The notes under the pieces were generated by a model. That model did no database searches. It was given only the letters and a program-made list of their open reading frames with translations, and had not been told where the DNA came from. DNA of 64,000 bases from Cellulophaga lytica DSM 7489 (GTDB lineage: Bacteria; Bacteroidota; Bacteroidia; Flavobacteriales; Flavobacteriaceae), in assembly GCF_000190595.1 (NCBI RefSeq), contig NC_015167.1, positions 186,001 through 250,000 of the forward strand. The letters are read 5' to 3'. The first letter of the stretch is position 1, and the number at the start of each line of letters is the position of its first letter. The position numbers were made by a program, and so were the translations under genes. This document shows, one piece after another, positions 50,926 through 60,506 of this stretch.

Positions 50926-50931
50926 AACAGA

Positions 50932-51540
50932 CTAAATTAGCGTTAATATAAAGAAAAAGTGTGCCACACTACCTGCCAAAACAAACAGGTGCCAAATAAA
51001 ATGATTGTAAGGTATTTTGCGTATTGCGTAAAATACAATTCCTACTGTATAAAATACTCCTCCTAAAAACAATAAGTTTAACGCCAACGAACTTACGTTT
51101 GCAACTAAACTAGAATAGTCTAAAACTATAAGCCAACCCATTGCTAAATAAAGTAATAATGACAAAGCCTCAAACCTACCTGTAAAAAATAGTTTTAGAA
51201 TAATGCCCACAATGGCTATACCCCAAACTACCCAAAAAATAAGCCAGCCATTACCATTCTCTAACGTTATTAGAGCCACTGGTGTATAAGTGCCTGCTAT
51301 TAGAACATAGATACTACTGTGATCTAGAATTCTGTATTTTTCTTTTAAAGCCTTTGTTGTAGCTGCGTGGTATAAAGTTGATGCGGTATACAACATTATT
51401 ACTGACACTGCATATACTACTAAGCTAAAAAAAGCAAACGTAGTTTTATTAGTATTAAAATACAATAACACAAATAAACCAACTAACCCAAAAACAGCAC
51501 CTATTGCATGTGATGCCGTATTTAATCTCTCCTCATTCAT
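50932..51540 (-). CDS. PAQR-family (hemolysin III) membrane protein
   Basis: From the ATG at 51540 this is a 202-residue protein with seven membrane helices. The conserved residues are Glu/Arg in 'MNEERLNTASHAIGAVFGL', Ser-His in 'ASTLYHAATTKALKEKYRILDHSSIYVLIAGTYTPV', and His pairs in 'IWHLFVLAGSVAHF', the zinc site of this family. Though named hemolysin III, most members regulate membrane fluidity or act as ceramidase-like hydrolases. An in-frame TTG at 51564 is part of a -7 box. It lies after the terminator of the giant gene. Confidence 0.9.
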   Translation of the reverse strand: MNEERLNTASHAIGAVFGLVGLFVLLYFNTNKTTFAFFSLVVYAVSVIMLYTASTLYHAATTKALKEKYRILDHSSIYVLIAGTYTPVALITLENGNGWLIFWVVWGIAIVGIILKLFFTGRFEALSLLLYLAMGWLIVLDYSSLVANVSSLALNLLFLGGVFYTVGIVFYAIRKIPYNHFIWHLFVLAGSVAHFFFILTLI

Positions 51541-51561
51541 ACCAGTAAGTAACTTTAGGTA

Positions 51562-51569
51562 CAAAATTA
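51562..51569 (-). promoter_or_regulatory. -7 box TAATTTTG of the PAQR gene
   Basis: An exact TAnnTTTG match on the minus strand, 21 nt before the ATG. It overlaps the in-frame upstream TTG at 51564, which is therefore rejected as start. Confidence 0.45.
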
Positions 51570-51594
51570 CCCAATACTTTTGATTCTATTAACT

Positions 51595-51625
51595 AAAAAA
51601 GGCGCTAAAAAGCGCCTTTTTTTTT
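51595..51625 (-). terminator. Intrinsic terminator of the giant adhesin gene
   Basis: GGCGCT (51601-51606), AAAA loop, AGCGCC (51611-51616), six A on the left (T on the minus strand), nine T on the right. It starts about 10 nt after the stop. Confidence 0.88.
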
Positions 51626-51626
51626 A

Positions 51627-54600
51627 CTATCTGTATAGTGTAAAGTGTCCAACATAACGTTGTTTCTCCTTATCATTAGCATTAACTACATACCAATAAT
51701 CTCCTGTTGGCACTTCGTTACCTTCATAAGTACCATCCCAAGATGTAACATCATCTAACCTTGCTACAACTCTACCATACCTATCATAAATGATAATTTC
51801 TATGTCTGGAAAAAACTCTCTGTTTTTAGGTGCCCATCTATCATTTTCATTATCTCCATTAGGTGTAAAGAAATTAGGTATGTCTATTTTACCAGTAAAC
51901 TCAAACTCTAACTTAACCTCAGCTACACAACCTTGTGCATCTTCTACACGTACGGTAACAGTTTCATCTTCATTTAGCTGATAAATTGAATTATCTCCTT
52001 GAGAGTTTCCTTGGAAAAAATAAGTATAACCTCCATATCCGCCCTGCGCTAAAGCAGTTATTTCATTAGGTCCTGTTTTTATTGCTGAAAGAGTTAACGG
52101 ATCATAAGCATCTAAAGTAAAGTCTACAGAAGTAGAACAACCATTACTGTGGTAAATATATACCGTATGCATTGTATCTGGCTCTAAATCTCCAAAGACA
52201 TTTTGTGTAGTTGCCATTGCAATATCATCTACATCTAAAGAAAACATTAAATTAGACATTACACTGCTATCTGCCATATCTATAGTAACTGTACTAAAAG
52301 GGAATATACCACTACAACCATACTCTATTATTGGTGTTGCTGTTAAATCTACACCATAATCTATATTAATTACAGCGTTAGTATCACACAAATTAGCATC
52401 TCTAATAAAGACAACATAAGTTTCGCCTCCTGCTAAATTATCAAAGAATAAATCATCGTTTCTTACAAAATCAGCTGGATCAGCAGAGTTCAAACTTGTC
52501 TCATAATACTCATCTCCAGTAACTGGGTCTACAAAAGGTGTTCCCCCAGATATAGAAAGTGTAGCTGTACCATCTGCAGCATTAATACACAACTCTGGTG
52601 TAGTATCTACATCTGCAACAACTAATACCTCTGGTTCTTCAACTGTTATTTCTCTTAAAATACTACAACCAACCTCATCTTGTATTAAAACAGAATATGT
52701 ACCTGGTGCTAAGTCTTCAAAAGTAATTGTGTTTGGATCTTCATCACCTACAAAAAACTCACTTAAAGTATCTGATATAGAGAACTTAATTTGGCCTGTA
52801 CCTCCTCTTGCTTCAATTCTAATACTACCATCAAAATCTCCCGTACAACTTACTGGGTTTGCCTCAGACATAATAACCTCTAATGGTATTTTTGGTTCTA
52901 TTTCAATAATATCAGATATTGCAGAACATCCTCCACTAGTTGCATATACATAGTATGTACCAGGACTTAAGTTTCTAAATACTCCAGAAGACTGCTCTGG
53001 TCTAACAATGTCTGCTGCAGTTGGTGCTGTTGGCACACCACCTAAATCGTTATTAACTAGTGTATAATTGTAGTTTCCTATTCCTCCAAAAGCTTCAGAC
53101 CTTATTATAGCTGTTGCTTCACCCTGACATTTAATTTCTGCATCTACTAAATCTAATGCCACAACTAAAGGAAGTGCTTTATCTAAACCAACTTCATTAG
53201 ATTGCTGTTCTGGACAACCATTTCCATTTTGAACATCATATTGAAATGGTCCTGGGTCTGCGTCAATATCTGGAATAGTAATGGTAACAGATGTAACATC
53301 TGGACCTCCAAAGCTTACAAAAGCGTCTGTTGTTCCAGATCTTCTATAAAAATACTCCATACCAGCAACTGGGTTTGTAACACTAAGTCCTATTCTTCCT
53401 AAGTCTCCACAACCAGGAGGTGTAATTTCTACTAACTCTGCCTCTACAGGTTCTGGGTCTACAATATAAATTTGTGGCGTAGTAAAGCTACAATCCCAAC
53501 CGTCAAAAACAGTAATTGTATAATACCCCGAAGGTAAATTAGGAAAGGTAGCAGATTCTTGTAGTCCACTTGTATTTGTAATTGCACCAGAACTATCTAA
53601 CCTATTTAATTGAAATAAATACTCTTCACCATCACCATCTAAATCTTCACCTCCTGTTACGTTAAAAGCTCTAATTACACCATCATTTGCTCCAGGACAA
53701 AGTAATGGTTGTACAATTTCTATATCTGCATTAATAGCAACTGGTAAACTCAGTGTAATATCATCAAAAACAATACAACCACCAGCATCTCTACTGCTTA
53801 CTCTATAATTTCCTTCAGATAGGTTACTAAATATTGGAGAAGAGCCATAAGCTACCTCTACTGTATATGTGCCTGGTGTTGCTGTTTCTTTTTCTAACTG
53901 ATACTCATAAGTACCCCAACCACCGTCTGATGTTGCTGTAATTTCTCCTAATCCTGGAACCTGACAAGTAACGTAAGCTGTTTGCTCTGCCATAGTAGTT
54001 AATGCTCTGTCTGGAGACCTAACTGGCGCAGTATTACTAGCTGTATCACAAAAAGGAGATTCTAAAGCTTCTACCCTAACAATTAAGTTACCTGCAGGTA
54101 AGCCCGTAATAATTTCTGGTGTTGCTATTGGTGCTGTAGTATCAAAAGATCCTGTAACACCTGTAGTAACTTCTGTTCCTGTATTATCTACTAAAAATAC
54201 CTCATAATTATAAGCTCCATTATAATCGTTTACCTCTATACTTATTTCACCATCACTTGCTCCAAAGCAAGAAACAGGTTTAACTTCATTAATTATGGCA
54301 TTTATAACATTAAAATCTGGCACTGTAGCTGTTGGTGTTACAAACAAACAGGTACCACTATCTATATCTCTTACTGCAAAAATATAATCTCCTGGTACAG
54401 TAACATCCCAAACAACACGATCTGATCCGCTAGAAAATTGAGCTGGCTGAGATCCTAATGGTAACACTTGTACTTCATAATTACCTGGACCTTGGTCTAC
54501 AATAATTTCTAATTGACCTGCCGAGGCTCCAGAACCTGTGGCATCACAAGTAATAGGATTTAACATATTAAAGTTAAAAGTTAAGTCTGTTGGCGTAGCT

Positions 54601-57600
54601 ATTGTAATAGTCTCTGTTGTTTCACAGCCCTTACCGTCTCTTACAATAACATCTATAGTTTGGTCTACTCCTCTATCTATAATTTCAAAAGTATTAGAAG
54701 ATTGAAAGTTAGTACCATCATAAAAAGGAGTACCATCATTTAAACTGTAGCTGTAGTTACTATTACCTGTATCAGTTCCTGTACCATCTCCGTTATCATC
54801 TGTATAAATAGTAATAGTTGTTGTACTAAATGAGTTTGCAGAAGGATTACATGTAAAATCAGGAGCAACCGGCGTTACTTCTAAAACTGTTGGCTCATCT
54901 ACAATAATATCATCTGATCTTACAGCACATCCTCTGTCTGACACTACCTCTACTTGGTAAGTTCCAGGTTCAAGGTTTTCAAAAGTTGCATCTTCTATAG
55001 ATTGTAATGGTGTTGTGCTAGTACCTACATAAATATTATATTCAAAAGGTGCATCTGTAGCAGAAGCAGGGTCTAACTCAACGGTAATACTACCATCATC
55101 TGCTCCGTTACAAGAAACATTTTCTACAACAGTAGCATCTATTATTGGTGTATTTACTGTAATAATATCTACCGTGGTAATATCTGAACATAATGGAGTT
55201 GTATTAGAATCTAAATCTGTTACTGTTATAGTATAGCTACCAGGAGCTAAACCTGTAAAAATTTCAGGATCTGTGTCTGTTGGTTCATGAGTTGTAGTGG
55301 TTGTGCCATCATCTAATTCATACCTAAAATTACCACTACCACCTGTAGTTTCTACTTCTACTATACCGTCTGCATTATTACATGATGGTTGTGATGATGC
55401 ACTTGCAGATATTGAGAAGAAATCAAACACTTCTACAACCGTACTACTTGTACAACCATTACCATCACGAACCGTTACAGTATATGTACCTGCATTAGGT
55501 ACTGTAAAGTTTGGACTATCTTGAAAACCATTACCAATATCATATTGAAACGTAGTTTCTGGTCCGCCTGGTGTTGTTAAAGGCGAAGTAACATCTATAG
55601 TATAATTTGCTACAGCAAAACATTGGTTAGTTACATCTACTAATGGATCTGCCAAGGCTGGATCCGTACCTATTACTACTCCAGTTAATAAAGACGTACA
55701 ACCTTTACTATCTTCTATATAAACATCATAAGTTCCAGGAGGTAAATCGTATATATTATTTGTTGTAAGAGTTGGCGCAGGATCTCCTGTTGGCACTACT
55801 CCAAAATTATATGCTGGTGACCCACCTACTCCACGTAAAACTAATTGTCCGTTTGGATTTAAACAGGTTGCATTTGTATTACGCTCCACAACTGGTGTTG
55901 GGTTATCATTTGTTATTGAAACCAAGGCACTTGCATTACAATAATTTGCAACACCAGTATCTTCTGTAACTATTACCTGATAATTTCCTATAGGTAAGTT
56001 TGTAAAAGTACCTGTATAAGGAAAAGTCACATTATTTACTGTAGTTGGACCACTAATTATAGCTCCAGTATCTGTATCTGTTAAACTAATTATAATATCT
56101 GAACCATTAGGTAAACCGTCTACTGTGTAATCTACATCTGCATCATCTGGAGTGGCACAAGAAGCCGCAGATGATGTTGCATCTACTGTTAATGGGTTTA
56201 ATGTAGGAATAGGATCTATTTGCTGAATATGAGTACAACCAGCTGCATCTAAAACCTCTACAAAATATGTTATTCCATACTCAACCTGCCCTGTAAAATC
56301 ATGCGTATCTGCATCTACATTAGGAGACACCAATGTTTCTCCTACCAAACCAATTAAATAAGGTGCTGTACCACCTGCAATATCTACAAGAAAAGTAAAA
56401 GCCGTAGAACAATCTGGACCTATTGTTGGAATTGGTGTTATAGTTAAATTATTTTGCCTTAAATTAATTACATCTCTATCTTCACAAGTGCTAGCATCTC
56501 TAGTTTCTACTACATAATCTCCTTCTGCTAAACCGGGGAAATTTGCTGTAGTTGCTGCCGTAGGACCTACAGTTGCTAATACATTACCTGCTGTATCTAA
56601 TAAAGTATAAGTGTAAGGAGCTGTACCGTTAGACACTGCTGTTACATTTATTTCTCCGTCTGCAGGTGTTACACCGCAAGTAGGACCTACAAAATCTACT
56701 GTAGCATCTACTCCAGGTGTTGCAGGACCAACTGTAAAAGGAACTGCTACATCACAACCTCTACTATCTCTTACGTAGTATGTATAACTACCAGGAGATA
56801 AGTTACTAAATACAGGTTGGTTTGTAAATGTTACATTATCTGAACTATATTGATAAGGAGGAACACCAACCGTAGTATCTGGAACCAACTCCACACTACC
56901 TGTAGCATCGTCTCCACAAGTAGGATCTGTTACATTAGCCGTTGCCGCAATAGTCTCTGTAGGACTAAGTGTAATTACGTTTGTTTCTACCGTACAAGTT
57001 TCATTGTCTGTTATTCTAAACTGATATGTACCATCTACAGCTGCTGTATAAACAAATGAAGAACCTGTAAAACCTACAGCAGGACTATATGCTGATCCAT
57101 TAAAACTTACCTCATAAGTTTGATATGGTGTGTTTCCGCTAGATACATTTACTCTTATTTCTGCATCTCCGTCTCCTGGAACTAAACTACACGTTAACTC
57201 TTTTTGTATGGCTACAGTTGTAGTCATTTCTGGTCTAATATTTCTGCCTACTAAATCTGTACAACCATTACCGTCTCTAACTTGTATTTGGTAGCTACCT
57301 GGACCTGGTGCAGGTATAGATTCATTTGCAGTACCTGCAAACCAAGCACCACCATTTACTCTATATTCATAATTACCATCACCTCCAGAAGCTGTTACAT
57401 TTATAGTTGCCGCATCTGTACTATCAAAACAAAAATCTGACGCGCTAGTATCTATCGTTAATGTTGGTGAACTTAATGCTGTTAATGTAAAGTTATAACT
57501 TGAAGAGCATCCTTCACTGTCTTCAACTATTAAAACATAATCTCCTTCTTGACTTAAGCCTGTGAAATTAGAATTATTTCTTGGACCTATATCAGACAAA

Positions 57601-60050
57601 GCTCCTGGTCTTTCTAAAGTATAGCTATAACTACCCCAACCACCAGTGGCGTTTGCAGTAATAGAACCTCTATTATTATTAGCACAACTCATTGGTGTAA
57701 GTGTAGGTGCCATTGTTAATGGTGCAGATGGCTCACTAATAGTAAGTGTTGCTGTCTCTACACAATTAGTTTCTTCATCTGTAACCGTTATTGTATAACT
57801 ACCCGCAGCTAAACCACTAACACTTATAAAGTTGTCTGATTGACCTGTTACCACAGGATTTGCATCTATTTGATAACGATAAGTAGATGCAAAACCATCT
57901 ACAACAAAGCGACCACGACCATCAGAATCTCCCACACAAGTAACGTTGTCTTGTAATTGTGCAGTAACTTTTATAGAACTAATATCATTAATAGCAAAAC
58001 TTTCTGTGTAAGAACATCCGCCTGCATCTGTTACTCTAAAAGTGTAACTTCCTATTCCTAAACCTGTAAAAACATTATTTGTCCCATTAGATACAGAGCT
58101 TGGTGCAATAATTTCATAATCTGTTATTGTTCCACCACCTATTACTGCTAAACTAACAGTTGCTGTACCAGTTCCACAGTCTATGCTAGATACCGTAAAA
58201 TCTATATCTGTAGGCTTGTTTAATGCTGCAAAAGTTACATCTGGTAGCGTCTCTACACAACCGTTAGCATCTCTAACTTGTGGTGTATATGTACTTCCCT
58301 GAGATAAACCAGGAAAAACAGTAGTACCAGTTACAAAACCAGAACCTATACTATACTCATAAGGGCCTGTACCACCAGTTGCAGGTGTAAATGTAATTTC
58401 TCCTCCATTTTCATTTCCACAACTTGGTTGTGCTGTTATTGATGTAGATGATGATATTGATGAAGGAGTTCCTATACTTTCTGATACTGGTGCTGTTGTA
58501 CACACAAAAGTATCTTGTTGATACCTTACTACAACATCATAAGATCCTGGAGCCAAACTAGAAAATACATTACTGTTTTGAAAAGTTACACCATTATCAT
58601 TACTATATTCTAAAGCGTACCCATTACTATTTGTTACATTAATTGTTAACCTTCCATTATTTGCGCCACCACAATTGGCATCTTCTGCTGTTACATTAAA
58701 TACAGGAGGTGGTATATTTTGTACTTCTACAGCAGCGTCTTTTGTACAACCATTAACATCTTCTACCAAAATATTATAGGTACCTGCAGAGCTAACAGCA
58801 AAAACAACCGAACTAGCAAAAGTAGTACTATAAGTTGCTCCGCCATCTAAACTATAACGGTAAGGAGAGGTTCCTCCAGACACATCTAAAGTAACATCTA
58901 CACTTGTTGCGCCACAACCAAAACTGTCGGTTGCAAAAGCTGTAGCCTCTATAGGCGCTAAACCATTACCAATAGTAATAGGGTCTCCTGCAATTTCTGT
59001 TACAGTTACATCACAGTCGTTAGTTTCTACCTGAACAGAATATGTTCCTGGTCCTAAGTTGTTAAAAGTATGACTTGTATTTGCACTAGGTCCAAAAGTA
59101 TCTAATGTTACACCATTTTTTAAAAGTCTGTAACTGTAAAAACCAGTAGCTCCAGAAACTGACACACCAATATTTCCTTTTTCTCCACTACAAATAATAT
59201 CTGTTTTTGTAACATCTACTGTCATAGACTCCTCAGTAATTGTTACTATTTCTGATGGAAAAATACAAGAAGTAGCTGGTGCATTTTTTAACTGAGCAAA
59301 CACTTGGTAGTTACCAGGTGTTGTAATATCAAAAGAAGGGCTATCTTGAAAAGGCCCTGAAGCAGAATTTAAACTATATTCATATCCTGCTGGCACATTA
59401 GTAACCTCTATATTTCCTGGGTTACCACATATAATATTTTTTGATGTAATTTGAGGGTCTAAAGGGTTAGATGTTACTCTAAAGTGATAGTAAACACCAG
59501 AGTCTACGCGCACTCTATATTCACCTTCTACACCTGTATTACTGGCGTCTAACAAATACGTAGGATCATTACCTACTGTTACCCAATCTCCACTACAAGC
59601 ACTGTTGTATGTAGGACAATCATCTGAACCAACAAATGAACAACCAGACCCCAATTTTTGCCATACATAAGTACTACCTGAAGTACTTAATGATACTGTT
59701 CTATCATCTCCTGTACCACACAAGAAAAATTTTGCAAGTGTACTACCATCATCCGGACAAGTACTCTCTTCGTTTGCTCCATTAATAATAGTTGCAAACA
59801 TTACAGGCGTTGCCAACGTATTGGCTTTAACCGTTTTTTTCTTTGTTGGTGATATGAGGTTAACTTTTTCTTTGGCAGGAGTTTCTTTTTTCTCCTCCAA
59901 TGTTAATGCTTTAAATAAAGCATCGTCAAAAGTAATTACGTCTGTTATAAAGCCGTATACTTTAGGATTAGCAATAGCGGTAGTGCATACTATAAAGCCA
60001 AAAACTAATAGCATAGCACATAACGCAAGTTTTCTTTTACTTGGTTGCAT
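51627..60050 (-). CDS. Giant T9SS type B secreted protein with 29 SprB-like repeats
   Basis: This 2807-residue protein is the largest of the window. A signal peptide (about residues 1-28) and a Cys-rich N-terminal region (five Cys between residues 98 and 152) are followed, from ~197 to ~2719, by tandem Ig-like SprB-type repeats. I count 29 of roughly 80-100 residues, most ending in 'L.PG.Y...V.D..GC'. Repeats 1-28 each have one Cys near the start and one near the end; repeat 29 has only the second. Residues ~2720-2807 are a CHU_C / T9SS type B C-terminal signal ('PNFFTPNGDNENDRW'). It should be secreted through the type IX system and attached to the cell surface, probably for adhesion. No PorP/SprF gene is adjacent. 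Confidence 0.93.
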   Translation of the reverse strand: MQPSKRKLALCAMLLVFGFIVCTTAIANPKVYGFITDVITFDDALFKALTLEEKKETPAKEKVNLISPTKKKTVKANTLATPVMFATIINGANEESTCPDDGSTLAKFFLCGTGDDRTVSLSTSGSTYVWQKLGSGCSFVGSDDCPTYNSACSGDWVTVGNDPTYLLDASNTGVEGEYRVRVDSGVYYHFRVTSNPLDPQITSKNIICGNPGNIEVTNVPAGYEYSLNSASGPFQDSPSFDITTPGNYQVFAQLKNAPATSCIFPSEIVTITEESMTVDVTKTDIICSGEKGNIGVSVSGATGFYSYRLLKNGVTLDTFGPSANTSHTFNNLGPGTYSVQVETNDCDVTVTEIAGDPITIGNGLAPIEATAFATDSFGCGATSVDVTLDVSGGTSPYRYSLDGGATYSTTFASSVVFAVSSAGTYNILVEDVNGCTKDAAVEVQNIPPPVFNVTAEDANCGGANNGRLTINVTNSNGYALEYSNDNGVTFQNSNVFSSLAPGSYDVVVRYQQDTFVCTTAPVSESIGTPSSISSSTSITAQPSCGNENGGEITFTPATGGTGPYEYSIGSGFVTGTTVFPGLSQGSTYTPQVRDANGCVETLPDVTFAALNKPTDIDFTVSSIDCGTGTATVSLAVIGGGTITDYEIIAPSSVSNGTNNVFTGLGIGSYTFRVTDAGGCSYTESFAINDISSIKVTAQLQDNVTCVGDSDGRGRFVVDGFASTYRYQIDANPVVTGQSDNFISVSGLAAGSYTITVTDEETNCVETATLTISEPSAPLTMAPTLTPMSCANNNRGSITANATGGWGSYSYTLERPGALSDIGPRNNSNFTGLSQEGDYVLIVEDSEGCSSSYNFTLTALSSPTLTIDTSASDFCFDSTDAATINVTASGGDGNYEYRVNGGAWFAGTANESIPAPGPGSYQIQVRDGNGCTDLVGRNIRPEMTTTVAIQKELTCSLVPGDGDAEIRVNVSSGNTPYQTYEVSFNGSAYSPAVGFTGSSFVYTAAVDGTYQFRITDNETCTVETNVITLSPTETIAATANVTDPTCGDDATGSVELVPDTTVGVPPYQYSSDNVTFTNQPVFSNLSPGSYTYYVRDSRGCDVAVPFTVGPATPGVDATVDFVGPTCGVTPADGEINVTAVSNGTAPYTYTLLDTAGNVLATVGPTAATTANFPGLAEGDYVVETRDASTCEDRDVINLRQNNLTITPIPTIGPDCSTAFTFLVDIAGGTAPYLIGLVGETLVSPNVDADTHDFTGQVEYGITYFVEVLDAAGCTHIQQIDPIPTLNPLTVDATSSAASCATPDDADVDYTVDGLPNGSDIIISLTDTDTGAIISGPTTVNNVTFPYTGTFTNLPIGNYQVIVTEDTGVANYCNASALVSITNDNPTPVVERNTNATCLNPNGQLVLRGVGGSPAYNFGVVPTGDPAPTLTTNNIYDLPPGTYDVYIEDSKGCTSLLTGVVIGTDPALADPLVDVTNQCFAVANYTIDVTSPLTTPGGPETTFQYDIGNGFQDSPNFTVPNAGTYTVTVRDGNGCTSSTVVEVFDFFSISASASSQPSCNNADGIVEVETTGGSGNFRYELDDGTTTTTHEPTDTDPEIFTGLAPGSYTITVTDLDSNTTPLCSDITTVDIITVNTPIIDATVVENVSCNGADDGSITVELDPASATDAPFEYNIYVGTSTTPLQSIEDATFENLEPGTYQVEVVSDRGCAVRSDDIIVDEPTVLEVTPVAPDFTCNPSANSFSTTTITIYTDDNGDGTGTDTGNSNYSYSLNDGTPFYDGTNFQSSNTFEIIDRGVDQTIDVIVRDGKGCETTETITIATPTDLTFNFNMLNPITCDATGSGASAGQLEIIVDQGPGNYEVQVLPLGSQPAQFSSGSDRVVWDVTVPGDYIFAVRDIDSGTCLFVTPTATVPDFNVINAIINEVKPVSCFGASDGEISIEVNDYNGAYNYEVFLVDNTGTEVTTGVTGSFDTTAPIATPEIITGLPAGNLIVRVEALESPFCDTASNTAPVRSPDRALTTMAEQTAYVTCQVPGLGEITATSDGGWGTYEYQLEKETATPGTYTVEVAYGSSPIFSNLSEGNYRVSSRDAGGCIVFDDITLSLPVAINADIEIVQPLLCPGANDGVIRAFNVTGGEDLDGDGEEYLFQLNRLDSSGAITNTSGLQESATFPNLPSGYYTITVFDGWDCSFTTPQIYIVDPEPVEAELVEITPPGCGDLGRIGLSVTNPVAGMEYFYRRSGTTDAFVSFGGPDVTSVTITIPDIDADPGPFQYDVQNGNGCPEQQSNEVGLDKALPLVVALDLVDAEIKCQGEATAIIRSEAFGGIGNYNYTLVNNDLGGVPTAPTAADIVRPEQSSGVFRNLSPGTYYVYATSGGCSAISDIIEIEPKIPLEVIMSEANPVSCTGDFDGSIRIEARGGTGQIKFSISDTLSEFFVGDEDPNTITFEDLAPGTYSVLIQDEVGCSILREITVEEPEVLVVADVDTTPELCINAADGTATLSISGGTPFVDPVTGDEYYETSLNSADPADFVRNDDLFFDNLAGGETYVVFIRDANLCDTNAVINIDYGVDLTATPIIEYGCSGIFPFSTVTIDMADSSVMSNLMFSLDVDDIAMATTQNVFGDLEPDTMHTVYIYHSNGCSTSVDFTLDAYDPLTLSAIKTGPNEITALAQGGYGGYTYFFQGNSQGDNSIYQLNEDETVTVRVEDAQGCVAEVKLEFEFTGKIDIPNFFTPNGDNENDRWAPKNREFFPDIEIIIYDRYGRVVARLDDVTSWDGTYEGNEVPTGDYWYVVNANDKEKQRYVGHFTLYR

Positions 60051-60273
60051 AGGTTAAGTCAATTTTTGTAAAGATTATGGCAACTTGGGGAATTGCTATA
60101 AACTTTAGAGTAATTTTGTAAAAACTGTATTTTTAAATCATTATAACTCTTAGGTCTATATTAACGTCAAAAAATGTAAAATAGTGTCCTATTTTATGTA
60201 TTTAATCTATAAAAGTACATTATACAACAGTTAACGCCATATAACACAACTTTAAACAGTAAGTAATTAACTA

Positions 60274-60303
60274 CAAAAATAAGAACATTTTTTAACTTTA
60301 CAA
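60274..60303 (-). promoter_or_regulatory. Promoter of the giant adhesin gene, TTG-N19-TATTTTTG
   Basis: On the minus strand TTG (60301-60303), 19 nt, then TATTTTTG (60274-60281), a full consensus match. The start codon is 223 nt downstream, which would give a leader of about 215 nt. Confidence 0.6.
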
Positions 60304-60333
60304 CCTAAAAAACAAAGAACCTAAACCACTATA

Positions 60334-60366
60334 TTTTGTTTTATTTACAACATAAGTAAAACAAAA
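60334..60366. repeat. Hairpin 2 downstream of murQ
   Basis: A 14-bp inverted repeat, TTTTGTTTTATTTA (60334-60347) with TAAGTAAAACAAAA (60353-60366); one G-T pair, 5-nt loop. It immediately follows the terminator-like hairpin and shares three bases with it. Confidence 0.5.
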
Positions 60367-60408
60367 AACACAGTAACCCATATATTTATAATGTGTTACT
60401 GTGTTTTT
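60364..60408 (-). terminator. Probable terminator of murQ
   Basis: A perfect 14-bp stem, AAAAACACAGTAAC (60364-60377) with GTTACTGTGTTTTT (60395-60408), and a 17-nt loop, about 100 nt after the murQ stop. The A-run gives T on the minus strand. Confidence 0.6.
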
Positions 60409-60473
60409 AAACTTATTGTTTTTTTGATGTATTGCTACTAAAATTATAAAACGTAATGCAAATGCACCTTTTT

Positions 60474-60505
60474 CATTTATAATATTAAAAAATAAATTAT
60501 AAATG
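60474..60505. repeat. AT-rich inverted repeat beside the murQ stop
   Basis: CATTTATAAT (60474-60483) pairs with ATTATAAATG (60496-60505) around a 12-nt loop, one base from the murQ stop codon. Confidence 0.45.
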
Positions 60506-60506
60506 A

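Larger units (their letters stand above)
60051..60506. other. 456-bp gap between murQ and the giant gene: promoter, long leader and three hairpins
   Basis: Nearest the giant gene is about 220 bp of leader (60051-60273), then its promoter (60274-60303), then three successive inverted repeats toward murQ: 60334-60366, 60364-60408 and 60474-60505. I find no coding sequence; the ORFs here are short and lack a plausible start. The hairpins probably end murQ transcription. Confidence 0.65.

Noticed and set aside
50932-51540. A true hemolysin role for the PAQR/hemolysin III protein
   Set aside because: The family name is historical; most members are membrane-lipid regulators and no secretion signal is present.
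51540-51564. TTG at 51564 as start of the PAQR protein
   Set aside because: The TTG is the 3' end of the box TAATTTTG; the ATG at 51540 gives the usual PAQR N terminus.
51790-59820. Several plus-strand ORFs of 60-80 codons inside the giant gene
   Set aside because: They are antisense to the repeat gene, have low-complexity products, and lack promoters or homology-like motifs; they are by-products of the Thr/Ser/Asn-rich codon pattern.
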